From: Planctomycetota bacterium
GTDB taxonomy: Bacteria; Planctomycetota; Planctomycetia; JALXBF01
NCBI GenBank assembly: GCA_026991575.1
Contig: JALXBF010000118.1
Span: forward strand, 1-64,000
Direction: 5' to 3'
Length of the DNA stretch: 64,000 bases
Below are positions 8,448-17,000 of the stretch, piece by piece. A program made the translations under genes and the position numbers. Under the pieces are notes generated by a model, which ran no database searches, had not been told where the DNA came from, and saw only the letters and a list, made by a program, of their open reading frames with translations. Each line of letters starts with the position of its first letter. Within the stretch, counting starts at the first letter, position 1.

Positions 8448-9560
8448 ATGAGCTGCCAGCAAGGTGCACGGGATCTTACGGAACGAGTGCTCGAGGCGAA
8501 ACGCCGGCTGGACGCGCACGTGCGCGCGATGGTGCGCTGGCATTTTGATCCCGAGACTGGGTGTCCCTTCTGGCTCGAGAAGGCTCGCGAGCTCGGGTTC
8601 GACCCGCGCGAGGAGATTCAGACCTTTGAGGATCTGACGCAGAAGTTCCCGCTCTTCGATGACGAGTGGCTGCGCGGTGGTCCGGTACGCCGGTGGGTGC
8701 CGAAAGCGTACGCCGACCGACCGATCTACGTGTTCGAGACCGGCGGCACCACCGGAACGCCGAAGATCCGAATCAACATTGAAGACTTCAAGATCGACTA
8801 CGAATGGTTCAGCACCACGTTGCCCGATGAGTACTTTCCCCCAGGGAGCGACTGGCTAATGCTCGGGCCCACCGGACCACGCCGGCTGCGGCTGGCTGTG
8901 GAACATCTTGCCCAGTACCGCGGTGGCATCTGTTTCTTCCTTGACCTGGATCCGCGCTGGGTGGTGAAGCTCATCAAGCGCGGATGGCTTGAACACCTCG
9001 AGGCATACAAGCAACACGTCATCGAGCAGGCCATCACGGCGCTGACATCCGGCCACAACATCCAGTGCATGTTCGCGACGCCGAAGCTGATTGAGGCCCT
9101 TTGCCTGGAGCTGGAGCGGCGTGGCACGACGTTACGCAAGCTTGGTGTCCGCGGGATCTTCGGGGGGGGGACTGAGTTCACGCCGCAGTGGACGCGGTTT
9201 GCTGTCGAGGAGCTGCTTGATGGTGTCTACCTTGCGCCCACTTACGGGAACACGCTCATGGGGCTGGCCCCCGCAAAACCGATCTCAGCTGAGGACGGCT
9301 ACAAGATCACGTACTACCCGCCACAGCCCCGGGCTGTCGTGCAAGTGGTCGACTTCGACGACCCGAACCGAGTGGTGGACTACGGCCAGACGGGCCGCGT
9401 GAAGCTGACCACGCTGACGAAGGAGTTTTTTATGCCGAATTTCTTGGAGCGCGACGAAGGCGAGCGTGAGCCGCCGTGCGTGCTCTACCCGTGGGACGGC
9501 GTCAGCGGCGTGCGCCCCTACCGGGGACTGGCGGCCACGACAACAGTTGGGGTCTACTGA
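8448..9560 (+). CDS. LuxE/PaaK-like acyl-adenylating enzyme
   Basis: This 370-residue protein belongs to the AMP-binding superfamily and is expected to activate a carboxylic acid with ATP. The phosphate-binding loop ETGGTTGTPKIR lies at about residues 97-108. LGVRGIFGGGTEF and YLAPTYGNTLMG resemble later acceptor and adenylate motifs. Length is that of LuxE acyl-protein synthetases (about 370), shorter than phenylacetate-CoA ligases (about 430) or full acyl-CoA synthetases. AGAGGAGCAG eight bases before the ATG sets the start. It is followed after two bases by an aldehyde dehydrogenase-like gene, so the pair probably reduces an acid to an aldehyde. The substrate is unknown. Confidence 0.8.
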   Translation: MSCQQGARDLTERVLEAKRRLDAHVRAMVRWHFDPETGCPFWLEKARELGFDPREEIQTFEDLTQKFPLFDDEWLRGGPVRRWVPKAYADRPIYVFETGGTTGTPKIRINIEDFKIDYEWFSTTLPDEYFPPGSDWLMLGPTGPRRLRLAVEHLAQYRGGICFFLDLDPRWVVKLIKRGWLEHLEAYKQHVIEQAITALTSGHNIQCMFATPKLIEALCLELERRGTTLRKLGVRGIFGGGTEFTPQWTRFAVEELLDGVYLAPTYGNTLMGLAPAKPISAEDGYKITYYPPQPRAVVQVVDFDDPNRVVDYGQTGRVKLTTLTKEFFMPNFLERDEGEREPPCVLYPWDGVSGVRPYRGLAATTTVGVY

Positions 9561-9562
9561 CG

Positions 9563-11029
9563 ATGAGCCAGGTACCGGTCAAGATTCCACTGCTGCGGTG
9601 GGGAAAGCCGTACGAGAGCCTGGACGTCGTCGAGCTGCGCGACTTCGAAACCGGCGAACCGGTCGCGCTGTTGAGCCAGGCGAACGCGGCCCTCGTAGAA
9701 CGCGACCTCGCACGCGCAGCGAACGCACAAGCCGCGCTCCGCGCAGTGGGACTCGATCGGCTCTTGGACTGCTTGACCCGGGCAGCGGATCTCTACGAAC
9801 AAGCCACGCTACCGATTGTGCCTGGCGGGGGGCCGGAGCTCGACCCCGCAGCGTTTGTCGAGTTGCAGGCAGCGACGACTGGGCTGCCGGAACGGCTGTG
9901 CCGGACGAATATGACCAAAATCGCCTTCGTGTTGCGTAACCTGCGGGAGATCCTCCAGGCGTTGGCTCTCGGCGTCCGCCTCGACTGGCTCTGGCATGGC
10001 TACGGGCGGGGACCGCGGGGCGAGGTCGTGAGCTTACAGCTGCAGAGCCCCGTTCTAGGTGCGGTTCTGCCGAACAACTCGCCCGGCGTCCACACGCTCT
10101 GGCTGCCTGCTCTCGCCCTCGGTGTGGCCGTGGCCTTGAAGCCGGGAACCCAGGAGCCGTGGACCCCATACCGCGTGGCTGCCGCCATGATCGCCGCGGG
10201 CGTGCCACCGGAGGCGTTCGGGCTGTATCCCGGAGCCCAGGAGCTATCTCACACGTTGCTGGCCCATTGTCCACGGTCGATGATCTTCGGCAGCGCGGCG
10301 ACCGTCCAGCGCTATCGCGGAAATCCGGCCGTGCAGGTTCACGGGCCGGGGTTCAGCAAGATCATCCTGGCGGACGACCAGGTTGATAAGTGGCCGGAGT
10401 ACATCGAGCTGATGACCGAGAGTGTTGTCGCGAACGCAGGCCGCAGCTGTATCAACTGCTCCAGCATCTGGGTGTCGCGGCACGGACGGGCGATTGCCGA
10501 GGCGCTTGCCGAGCGACTGGCCCGCCTGGTTCCACGCGATCGGAACGATCCCGAAGCGAACCTCGCCGCGTTTACCAACCCGGCCGCGGCACGCCAGATC
10601 AACGAACTGATCGAGCAGGGAGTGCGCGAGGGGGCGGAAGACGTGACGGCTCGGTTTCGGAGCGGACCGCGGCTGGACGACCGTGGCAGTCACGCGTACC
10701 TGCTGCCTACCGTGCTCTACTGCGGCAGTCCGGAGCTTCGGCTGGCAAACCAGGAGTTCATGTTTCCGTTTGTGAGCGTGGTGGAATGTCCCCAGGAACG
10801 GATGCTCTCGGCGATCGGCCCCACGCTGGTCTGTACTGCCGTGACCGAGGATGACGGCTTTCGCCGCCGGCTACTGGACTGCACGTCCATTGACCGGTTG
10901 AACCTAGGCCCCGTTCCGACTCATCGGGTGGATTGGCGGCAGCCGCATGAGGGAAACCTGATAGCATTCCTGTTCAAACATCGAGCGCTTCAGTTAGCCG
11001 AGGCACTCGATCAGGTGCTTACTGTCTAA
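9563..11029 (+). CDS. Aldehyde dehydrogenase superfamily protein, acyl-CoA/acyl-protein reductase-like
   Basis: This encodes 488 residues. ALDH features include LGAVLPNNSPGVHTLWLPA and VALKPGTQEPWTPYR (cofactor site). NAGRSCINCSS holds the likely catalytic Cys (296, with a second Cys at 299). FGSAATVQRYRG resembles the Rossmann GS loop. Length and coupling to a LuxE-like partner recall LuxC, which reduces activated fatty acids to aldehydes with NADPH. The acid-to-aldehyde direction is inferred from the neighbour; an ordinary aldehyde dehydrogenase is the alternative. Two bases separate it from the upstream gene and 18 bases from argG, so all three may share a transcript. No luxAB genes are nearby. 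Confidence 0.8.
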   Translation: MSQVPVKIPLLRWGKPYESLDVVELRDFETGEPVALLSQANAALVERDLARAANAQAALRAVGLDRLLDCLTRAADLYEQATLPIVPGGGPELDPAAFVELQAATTGLPERLCRTNMTKIAFVLRNLREILQALALGVRLDWLWHGYGRGPRGEVVSLQLQSPVLGAVLPNNSPGVHTLWLPALALGVAVALKPGTQEPWTPYRVAAAMIAAGVPPEAFGLYPGAQELSHTLLAHCPRSMIFGSAATVQRYRGNPAVQVHGPGFSKIILADDQVDKWPEYIELMTESVVANAGRSCINCSSIWVSRHGRAIAEALAERLARLVPRDRNDPEANLAAFTNPAAARQINELIEQGVREGAEDVTARFRSGPRLDDRGSHAYLLPTVLYCGSPELRLANQEFMFPFVSVVECPQERMLSAIGPTLVCTAVTEDDGFRRRLLDCTSIDRLNLGPVPTHRVDWRQPHEGNLIAFLFKHRALQLAEALDQVLTV

Positions 11030-11047
11030 CGGCGAGTAGCGTTCACC

Positions 11048-12340
11048 ATGGCACGCAAGCGAGTTGTCCTGGCGTATTCGGGTGGTCTGGACACGACCGT
11101 CATCTTGCACTGGCTCAGCCAGCAAGGGTACGAAGTGATTGCGTACCTGTTGAACATCGGTCAGCAGGTGGATGACCTGGACGAAATCGGGCGGCGCGCG
11201 CTGGCGTGCGGCGCGGTGGATTACGTGGCCATCGATGCCCGTGAGGAGTTTCTTCGCGACTTCTTCCTGCCTTGCCTGTGGGGCAACTGCCAGTACGAGG
11301 GTCGGTACCTGCTGGGTACCTCGATCGCGCGGCCACTGATCGCCAAGCACCAGGTAGCCGTAGCCCATCAGACCGGCGCCACTGCGGTAGCCCACGGGGC
11401 GACGGGCAAGGGCAATGACCAGGTCAGATTCGAGCTGAGCTATCAGGCACTGGACGACCGCCTGGAAATCATCTCTCCGTGGAAGGATCCGGAATTCATT
11501 GCGGCCTTCCCGGAGGGGCGCAAGAGCATGCTGGCGTACGTCGCGCGGCACGGACTGAAAGTAAAGGCAACGGCAGAGAAACCGTGGTCGTGCGATGACA
11601 ACTTACTGCATATCTCCTACGAGGCAGGGGTGCTGGAGGACCCGTGGCTGTCGCCGCCCCGCGAGATCTACGAACGGCTGGTGCATCCGACGGCAGCCCC
11701 GGACGAAGTAACCCGGTTTATCATCCACTGGGAACAGGGCGTGCCGGTGCGTGTGTCGGAGGCAGTGGCCAGAACGGAGCAGAGAGGGGGGCTAGAGGTG
11801 ACCGTTTACGAAACTGGCCGGACCTTGGCCGAGGGGCTGTTGGAAACGTTTCTGTACGTGGAGAGGGAGGCCGCGCGCAACGGCGTCGGAGCCCTCGGCA
11901 TGGTCGAGACGCGCTACGTGGGGATGAAGTCTCGCGGTGAGTACCACGCCCCTGGTCACACCGTCCTGCTGGCTGCCCACCGGGATCTGGAAGGCCTTTG
12001 CCTGCCCGGTTCGCTGATCTTGGAAAAGGACCGCCGAATGCCGGACTTTGCCAAGCTCGTCTACGACGGCTACTGGTACGACCCCGTCTGTGAGGCCCAT
12101 CGAGAGTTTGTGCGGCAGACGCAGCGTACCGTGACCGGCCAGACACGTGTGGCGCTGTACAAGGGCAGCGTCTTCGTGGAGGGCCGGCGTTCGCCGCATG
12201 CGCTCTATCTGCCGGAGCTGGCCACCATGGACGGGGAAGGGGAGCTGTATCGCCAGGAGGATGCTCGGGGGTTCATCCGGATCCACGGAGTGCCGCTACG
12301 CGTGTGGCGCCGAGTCCACGGGGCTCCTGAGGACGTCTAG
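11048..12340 (+). CDS. argG: Argininosuccinate synthase
   Basis: This encodes 430 residues. It joins citrulline and aspartate with ATP to form argininosuccinate in arginine synthesis. The N-terminal PP-loop AYSGGLDTTV (SGGLDT at 11-16), GTSIARPLIAK, AHGATGKGNDQVRFE and SPWKDPEF are diagnostic, and the length fits the family. The frame is clean from the ATG. It lies 18 bases after the ALDH-like gene, an unusual neighbour for argG, and no other arginine gene is in the window. Confidence 0.96.
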   Translation: MARKRVVLAYSGGLDTTVILHWLSQQGYEVIAYLLNIGQQVDDLDEIGRRALACGAVDYVAIDAREEFLRDFFLPCLWGNCQYEGRYLLGTSIARPLIAKHQVAVAHQTGATAVAHGATGKGNDQVRFELSYQALDDRLEIISPWKDPEFIAAFPEGRKSMLAYVARHGLKVKATAEKPWSCDDNLLHISYEAGVLEDPWLSPPREIYERLVHPTAAPDEVTRFIIHWEQGVPVRVSEAVARTEQRGGLEVTVYETGRTLAEGLLETFLYVEREAARNGVGALGMVETRYVGMKSRGEYHAPGHTVLLAAHRDLEGLCLPGSLILEKDRRMPDFAKLVYDGYWYDPVCEAHREFVRQTQRTVTGQTRVALYKGSVFVEGRRSPHALYLPELATMDGEGELYRQEDARGFIRIHGVPLRVWRRVHGAPEDV

Positions 12341-13226
12341 CCGGGGCCAGGGACCGACCACTGGTCGCTTAGGACTAGGCACAGCTGCCACCGAGGCATT
12401 GTAGCCCGACCGGAATCACCCGGGTGGTCCAATCTGTCCCGTTCGTACCGGTGCGCAGATGGCGACAGCCCTCTGACGGCGCACGCTCCCAACGCGCAGA
12501 TTCAGCTCATGCGCGGAAGACGCTCGGCCGGTGTCCTGGGGGTGAAAGCCGGCAAGCTCGGTTCGGCTCTGCCGGTACACTCGATCACCCACCGTCAGGG
12601 TGCACAGATCGGGGAATTGTGCAAGATACCCGCCAGAGAGGTGCTATGCTGGCTCCCGCATCGCATCGAGGGGCGGCGAGAGCTGGCCCGTGACGAACTG
12701 GCGCAGGGCCGTGCCACCGCTGGTGGGCAAAGCCGTGGTTCGCGGAAATGGTAGCAGCTGAACGCCGGACCCTCTGGGACGCGGGCCACCGGGAGGATGC
12801 CGGCCGACGGATGGCGGTGCTGTCTCAGGGCATGTGGGAGTCAGCAGCACTAACCGAAGGTCAGGACGCTGGCAGCCGGCGGAGGGAGAGGCTGACACAG
12901 GGCAGTGCGGCAGAGCCGGCGTGAGCGGCAATACCATCGAAGCGGCCCGGGGTACGCGGCAGGAAAGTGCCGCCTTGATGGGGGAGGGGGCCGGGGACAC
13001 GACGATGCAACGAACAAGGGCCGGCCCGCATAGAAGAAGAGCCGGCCCGCATAGAAGAAGGGCCGGCCCTGGGCATAGGGTCAGCGTTCCTTGTCAAGAA
13101 CGGTGTCTGCGCGCGTCGCACTGCGCGGATCGGACGACAACACACAATCTTACCGAGCCGTCGTCTCGGTCGGCAAGCTGCATGATCGCGACCGCCGCGC
13201 GTACCCGCCACGTTCCCATGCGAACG
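12341..13226. other. Gene-free stretch with a short tandem repeat
   Basis: About 890 bases without a supportable gene on either strand. Open frames here are short, rich in Arg, Gly and Pro, and lack ribosome sites. The last 200 bases hold a 21-base tandem repeat. I looked for RNase P, SRP and tmRNA signatures and found none. Confidence 0.5.
13017..13070. repeat. 21-base tandem repeat, about 2.6 copies
   Basis: The unit AGGGCCGGCCCGCATAGAAG plus one A is repeated with a period of exactly 21, with one G-to-A change in copy two and a partial third copy. GGGCCGGCCC is itself palindromic, so each unit can form a small hairpin. It lies about 160 bases from the end of the convergent lipoprotein gene. 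Confidence 0.85.
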
Positions 13227-13646
13227 CTACTCGCCTGACTCTCCCCCCGTTGCTTTCGCCACGTACTCCGCCGGGTTCTCGTCGAACTTCTTCTTGCAAT
13301 GGTCGCAGCAGAGGAACACGACTTTGCCCTCATGCTCGACCTTCACGGGCGTGCCCATCGAGCCGAGTTCTTCACCGCTGACCGGGCACACACCCTGTTT
13401 CTCCGCCAGCGCGCGGTCCTCCGGAGGCAGCGCGGCCAGACCCTCCGAAGACTCGCTGCCGCTGCCACCTTCGGCTCCATGGTCTCCATGCTCCTCGTGG
13501 CCCTGGTGGTCACCACTACTTGCGGCCGGCGTTGCACCGCCTCCGCTGCCGCCACCCGACTCAGACGCACTCTGACCACCACCGCAGCCCAACGACCAGA
13601 TGGCCAAGCCGGCTCCGGCCAGGCAAAGGAAAAGAACTCGTCGCAT
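13227..13646 (-). CDS. Lipoprotein with TRASH/YHS-type metal-binding domain
   Basis: This encodes 139 residues. A lipoprotein signal (lipobox SLGC, Cys about residue 21) is followed by a low-complexity Gly/Ser/His/Glu linker to about residue 85. The C-terminal 50 residues carry a treble-clef metal-binding domain: CPVSGEELG, a Lys/Val beta hairpin and VVFLCCDHCKKKFDENP. The Cys pattern fits the YHS/TRASH family, which binds heavy-metal ions such as copper. The His-rich linker could also bind metal. The ATG at 13646 starts the signal peptide; the upstream nine codons are unlikely. Confidence 0.85.
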   Translation of the reverse strand: MRRVLFLCLAGAGLAIWSLGCGGGQSASESGGGSGGGATPAASSGDHQGHEEHGDHGAEGGSGSESSEGLAALPPEDRALAEKQGVCPVSGEELGSMGTPVKVEHEGKVVFLCCDHCKKKFDENPAEYVAKATGGESGE

Positions 13647-14134
13647 CTCCCGTCTCCTTGCGCATCGCTCCACGCCACAGGCGGGCGACAGCCCCCATCG
13701 GACTGTCCGAACCTTCCCGCAGGCTCTATATCCTATACGACTCCCCTATGCCCTGCGCTGACTCCTGCCAGTCGAAAGTCCCCGAATCCCAGGCGTCGGC
13801 GGCAGCTTCCCAGACGGATCCTCTCCGGGCTCAGCTGACCGACGGGTCAGCGGGGTCGCGCCTGTACCCTGCCCGTTTTTCATCGGGCGGGCCCAGATTG
13901 GTGGATGCGCCGCGGGGCAACGCGCGGAAACTGTGGGCAAGCGTCCATCAAGGCGCTCACCAGCACAAGAGCCGGCGCCGCCCAATCCAGCAGCTGAGCC
14001 ATTCCTGGACAGCACACAGGCTGCTTGCGTTCGGTGCCTAGCCCTACAGCGGAGGCGGCTGTGGGCTCAGCGGGTTGGCCGACCGAAACGGGGACGGCGG
14101 GACGTTGGACTGCGTATGCTTGCAAGGAGGTGAA
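13647..14134. other. Divergent intergenic stretch before the sigma operon
   Basis: No gene is supported here. It separates the minus-strand lipoprotein from the plus-strand sigma operon and must hold both promoters. A short hairpin, GCCCTACAGC...GCTGTGGGC, lies at about 14041-14066. AAGGAGG at 14124-14130 is a very strong Shine-Dalgarno sequence, too far from the sigma ATG to serve it. Confidence 0.5.
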
Positions 14135-14251
14135 GTGAAACGCCGCAAGTGTGTGTTAGGTTTCCCGCGGCTACACGTCATTCTGGTGGACGTGCAGCGG
14201 ACGGATCGAGCAACCGCTTCGGGAGTCACCATCGCGCGATGGAAAAGCTGA
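14135..14251 (+). CDS. Possible 38-residue leader peptide overlapping the sigma gene
   Basis: AAGGAGG lies four bases before a GTG. The frame runs 38 codons and stops at 14251, 12 bases inside the ECF sigma gene in another frame. This arrangement fits translational coupling or a regulatory leader peptide. The peptide is basic (starts VKRRKC) with no known motif. Alternatively the Shine-Dalgarno sequence could serve a longer sigma form starting at the GTG at 14149, but the spacing of about 18 is poor. Confidence 0.35.
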   Translation: MKRRKCVLGFPRLHVILVDVQRTDRATASGVTIARWKS

Positions 14252-14760
14252 CGGACGAGGTCCGTACGAAGCTGGAACGGTTGTACCGTGAGCGGGGACG
14301 GGAGCTCTGGGCCCGCCTGTACGCGGTATGCCTGGATGCGGACCTTGCGATGGACGCGTTGCACGAAGCGTTTGCCCGTTTTGCCCCTGCGGCTCAAAAC
14401 GGCGCACTCCGTAATCCGGCGGCCTGGTTGTACAAGACCGCGCGGAACTGGCTGCTGGACCAGCGGCGAGGCGAGCGACGCGTTCAGCCGGGTCGGCTAC
14501 GCTTGGCCGAGCCGAACGATCCGTCCAGCGAGGTGTTGCGCAGCGAGCTGCACGAGACGGTCCGCGATGCGCTGGCCAGCTTATCTGAAGCGGATCGTGA
14601 ATTACTTGTGCTCCGCTACGCGCTCGGCTGGCCAAGCAAGCGGATTGGCTCGCTACTTGGTATTTCTCCTGCAGCCGTCGACATGCGGTTGAGCCGGGCG
14701 CGCGACCGGCTGGCCGAACGACTGCGACAGCGAGGTGTGCACGATGGCACGGCACGATGA
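14239..14760 (+). CDS. RNA polymerase ECF sigma factor
   Basis: This 173-residue sigma-70 family factor contains only regions 2 and 4. Region 2 covers about residues 8-80 (AMDALHEAF and AAWLYKTARNWLLDQRR). Region 4 covers about 110-165 (SEADRELLVLRYALGWPSKR and helix-turn-helix ISPAAVDMRLSRARDRL). It should direct RNA polymerase to its own regulon. The next gene overlaps its end by 17 bases and encodes a membrane protein placed like an anti-sigma factor. The ATG at 14239 gives the usual length. Confidence 0.88.
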   Translation: MEKLTDEVRTKLERLYRERGRELWARLYAVCLDADLAMDALHEAFARFAPAAQNGALRNPAAWLYKTARNWLLDQRRGERRVQPGRLRLAEPNDPSSEVLRSELHETVRDALASLSEADRELLVLRYALGWPSKRIGSLLGISPAAVDMRLSRARDRLAERLRQRGVHDGTAR

Positions 14761-15274
14761 GAAGACAAGCGGCGGCGATGTGGAGCAGCTTCTGCGGCAG
14801 TTCTTCGCACGCGAGCTGCCCGCGAGCCGTCCCCTGCCGCCAGTGCCCGCCCTGGCACCCGACCACTCGGGCAAGCGGCCGCGGCCCCGGCGCCGACCCG
14901 GACTGCGGACCGTGGCGGGTGTGGCGCTGCTCGCCGCTGCCAGCATTGCTGTCGCGGTCGTGTTGTGGCCCGTCCGGGGACAGCCCGGGCCCGATCGTTC
15001 GACCCCGGCACCGGATCAGGCGAACGCGGTCCCGGTCGGGCCGGCTGATGCCGAGCGGGCGCCGGTGACGGCGAGGGTCGTGCCGTACGTGGTGTTCGAC
15101 GAGCTGGAGGGGAGCCAGGTGGAGCAGGTGCAGCGGGCCGACGGATCGACAATGCTGATCCGTGCCCAGACAGGCTGGCGCCATTTGCTGGTGCGTGACC
15201 AGCGAGAGGGCGTGGCCACATGGTACGCCTTTCCGGTCATCGAGATTGCTGGATCGGTTACCAGCGCGGAATGA
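14744..15274 (+). CDS. Single-pass membrane protein, candidate anti-sigma factor
   Basis: This encodes 176 residues. It has an N-terminal cytoplasmic segment of about 55 residues (acidic, then Pro/Arg-rich), one transmembrane helix (about 57-75, VAGVALLAAASIAVAVVLW) and a C-terminal outer domain. The topology and the 17-base overlap with the ECF sigma gene fit an anti-sigma factor, but there is no zinc-binding HxxxCxxC motif, so the assignment rests on position. A GTG at 14735 is an alternative start. The outer domain ends just before the PDZ protein gene, which may act on it or with it. Confidence 0.7.
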   Translation: MARHDEKTSGGDVEQLLRQFFARELPASRPLPPVPALAPDHSGKRPRPRRRPGLRTVAGVALLAAASIAVAVVLWPVRGQPGPDRSTPAPDQANAVPVGPADAERAPVTARVVPYVVFDELEGSQVEQVQRADGSTMLIRAQTGWRHLLVRDQREGVATWYAFPVIEIAGSVTSAE

Positions 15275-15309
15275 CGACAAGCAAGAGAAACGAACAGCGG
15301 AGGATTGCC

Positions 15310-16623
15310 ATGAAACGGTGGTTGGGTGTTGTGCTAGTCGGTGCGTTGACCGTGCCCGCATGGGCACAGGAGCCGAAGGACCAGCCCGAGCGCAGTGAGG
15401 TTCAGGTCGAGGCGCCCGGCACTCGGGTTCGCAAGGATGCGAAGGGGAACGTCGAGGTCGAGGCTCCGGCGGCTCGGGTGCGGAAGGACGCGAAGGGTAA
15501 CGTCCGGGTCGAAGCGCCGGGCGTGGTCGTGGAGCGAGACGAGCGGGGCGTTCGGGTCCGCACGCCATTCGGCGTCGTGAACGTGCCGCGCGACGAGCAA
15601 CGCGACGGGCAGCGCCGGGAGCGAGGCGGTGAACAGGAGGAAGCTAGGTTTGTCGTCGTCGGCGAACGGCGTGCGTACCTTGGCGTCATGATTGGCCCCG
15701 TGCCCGAGGTGGTGGTGGCTCAGTTTCCTGACGTGTTCAAAGAGGGACGCGGGGCGTTGGTGACAAGCATCGCGGCAGACTCACCGGCTGCCAAGGCGGG
15801 GATCAAGCCGCTGGACATCATCGTGCAAGTGGGTGAGCAGAAGGTCCGCTCGCCGGAGCATCTCAGCGAGCTGATCCGTCAGCACAAGCCAGGTGAGAAG
15901 GTAAGCCTGTGGGTGCTCCGTCGGGGCAAGCTGGAACGCGTCGAAGCGGAGTTGGGCGAGCGGCTCGAGCCGATCCGCCCGTTCGGACACCGGTTCGGTC
16001 CTTCGGGACGACTGCGTCGCATGCCCGGCCGACCGGCGCCATTCCGTCCCGGACCGCCTCATCAGATGCCCCCGCTGCGGCCCTTCCGCGGCTTCGTCCA
16101 GCTGTCGATCCGGACGATCGACGACAACAAGGTCGCGGTACACGCCGAATGGAGCGCCGAAGGGCAGCGCCGTAGCCTGGAGGTAGAAGGTTCGATTGAA
16201 GAAGTGCGTGAGAAGATCGAGCAGGCGGATATCCCCGAGGACGTCAAGAAGATGATCCTCCGCCACCTCGATCGGCCCCGCGGACGCGGGTTCGGGTGGC
16301 GCTTCCGGATGGAGCCGTTCTTCCGTTTTGACGACGAGGACAGTTTCTTCTTCGGGCCCCGCTTCTGGCTCGACCGCGACGGCCGCCGACTGGACATCTG
16401 GATCCAGCCAGGCAGCCCTGACGCTGAGGCCATCGAAGAGTGGCTCGAGGATCTTCCCGACGACCTGCCCCCGGAACTGCGGGAGCGGATCGAGCGGGCG
16501 CTACGCCGGATGTTGAGGCTGTACGGCGGAGACGAAGAGCGGCACGAGCATCGCGAGCAGCACCATGAGCGGCACCGTCACCAACGGCAACGTCGGGAAC
16601 GTGACGAGAACCGCGTCCTCTGA
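15310..16623 (+). CDS. Exported PDZ-domain protein with 17-residue repeats
   Basis: This encodes 437 residues. The signal peptide ends near residue 20 (VPAWAQ). Residues 31-81 hold three repeats of 17 residues with consensus V-x-VEAP-x3-VRKDAKGN. A PDZ domain follows at about 115-215 (YLGVMIGP, VTSIAADSPAAKAGIKPLDI and VRSPEHLSELIRQHKPGEKV), then a Pro/Arg linker, a mixed domain and a His/Arg/Glu-rich tail. No protease domain is visible, so it is probably a periplasmic scaffold or sensor. CGGAGGATTGCC precedes the ATG. It is third in the sigma operon, 35 bases after the previous gene. Confidence 0.82.
   Translation: MKRWLGVVLVGALTVPAWAQEPKDQPERSEVQVEAPGTRVRKDAKGNVEVEAPAARVRKDAKGNVRVEAPGVVVERDERGVRVRTPFGVVNVPRDEQRDGQRRERGGEQEEARFVVVGERRAYLGVMIGPVPEVVVAQFPDVFKEGRGALVTSIAADSPAAKAGIKPLDIIVQVGEQKVRSPEHLSELIRQHKPGEKVSLWVLRRGKLERVEAELGERLEPIRPFGHRFGPSGRLRRMPGRPAPFRPGPPHQMPPLRPFRGFVQLSIRTIDDNKVAVHAEWSAEGQRRSLEVEGSIEEVREKIEQADIPEDVKKMILRHLDRPRGRGFGWRFRMEPFFRFDDEDSFFFGPRFWLDRDGRRLDIWIQPGSPDAEAIEEWLEDLPDDLPPELRERIERALRRMLRLYGGDEERHEHREQHHERHRHQRQRRERDENRVL
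15400..15552 (+). repeat. 51-base in-gene tandem repeat, three copies
   Basis: Three successive 51-base units in the PDZ gene encode the 17-residue repeat. Copies one and two are close at the protein level; copy three diverges in its second half. They probably arose by in-frame duplication. Confidence 0.8.
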
Positions 16624-16653
16624 AGTACGGCCGACGTGAGCGTAGCGACGTCG

Positions 16654-16684
16654 AGGCCGGGGGGCGACCAGGCCGCCCCGGCCT
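16654..16684 (+). terminator. GC hairpin after the PDZ gene
   Basis: AGGCCGGGGGGCG can pair with CGCCCCGGCCT around a short loop, 31 bases past the stop, followed by TCGGTTT. It is a plausible terminator for the sigma operon. Confidence 0.6.
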
Positions 16685-17000
16685 TCGGTTTGCGCTGAAG
16701 GACTACGCGACCGCCTCGTCACACGAGAGCATTCGTAGCCGGTCTTCCAGTACGGCGCTCTACGCCAGCGGCCCGCAGAGAGGTCATCTGTGGACGTTGG
16801 CAACGACGAACCGAGCGCTGGGGAACGGATCGACACTGTGGCCCGGTGGTGCCATCCGGTGTGGGTTGCGTTGTTCAACCGATGCTCCGACGCGAATGCC
16901 CCCGCGCGGGTTTGCTTCGCCTACGTTTGGGCTATGGCCTCGCCGTCGCTGGCGGGTTGGTTTCGCCGGCATAGGACGATCGTTCAACTGGCCAGCCGCC

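Noticed and set aside
13017-13070. Possible CRISPR array
   Set aside because: Period is 21 with no unique spacers; it is a simple tandem repeat. No other array-like pattern was seen in the window.
12341-13226. RNase P RNA, SRP RNA or tmRNA in the gene-free stretch after argG
   Set aside because: The conserved GAGGAAAGTCCGGGCTCC and other signature segments are absent on both strands.
14171-15568. 465-codon minus-strand frame opposite the sigma operon
   Set aside because: Antisense to three well-supported genes; long only because of high GC.
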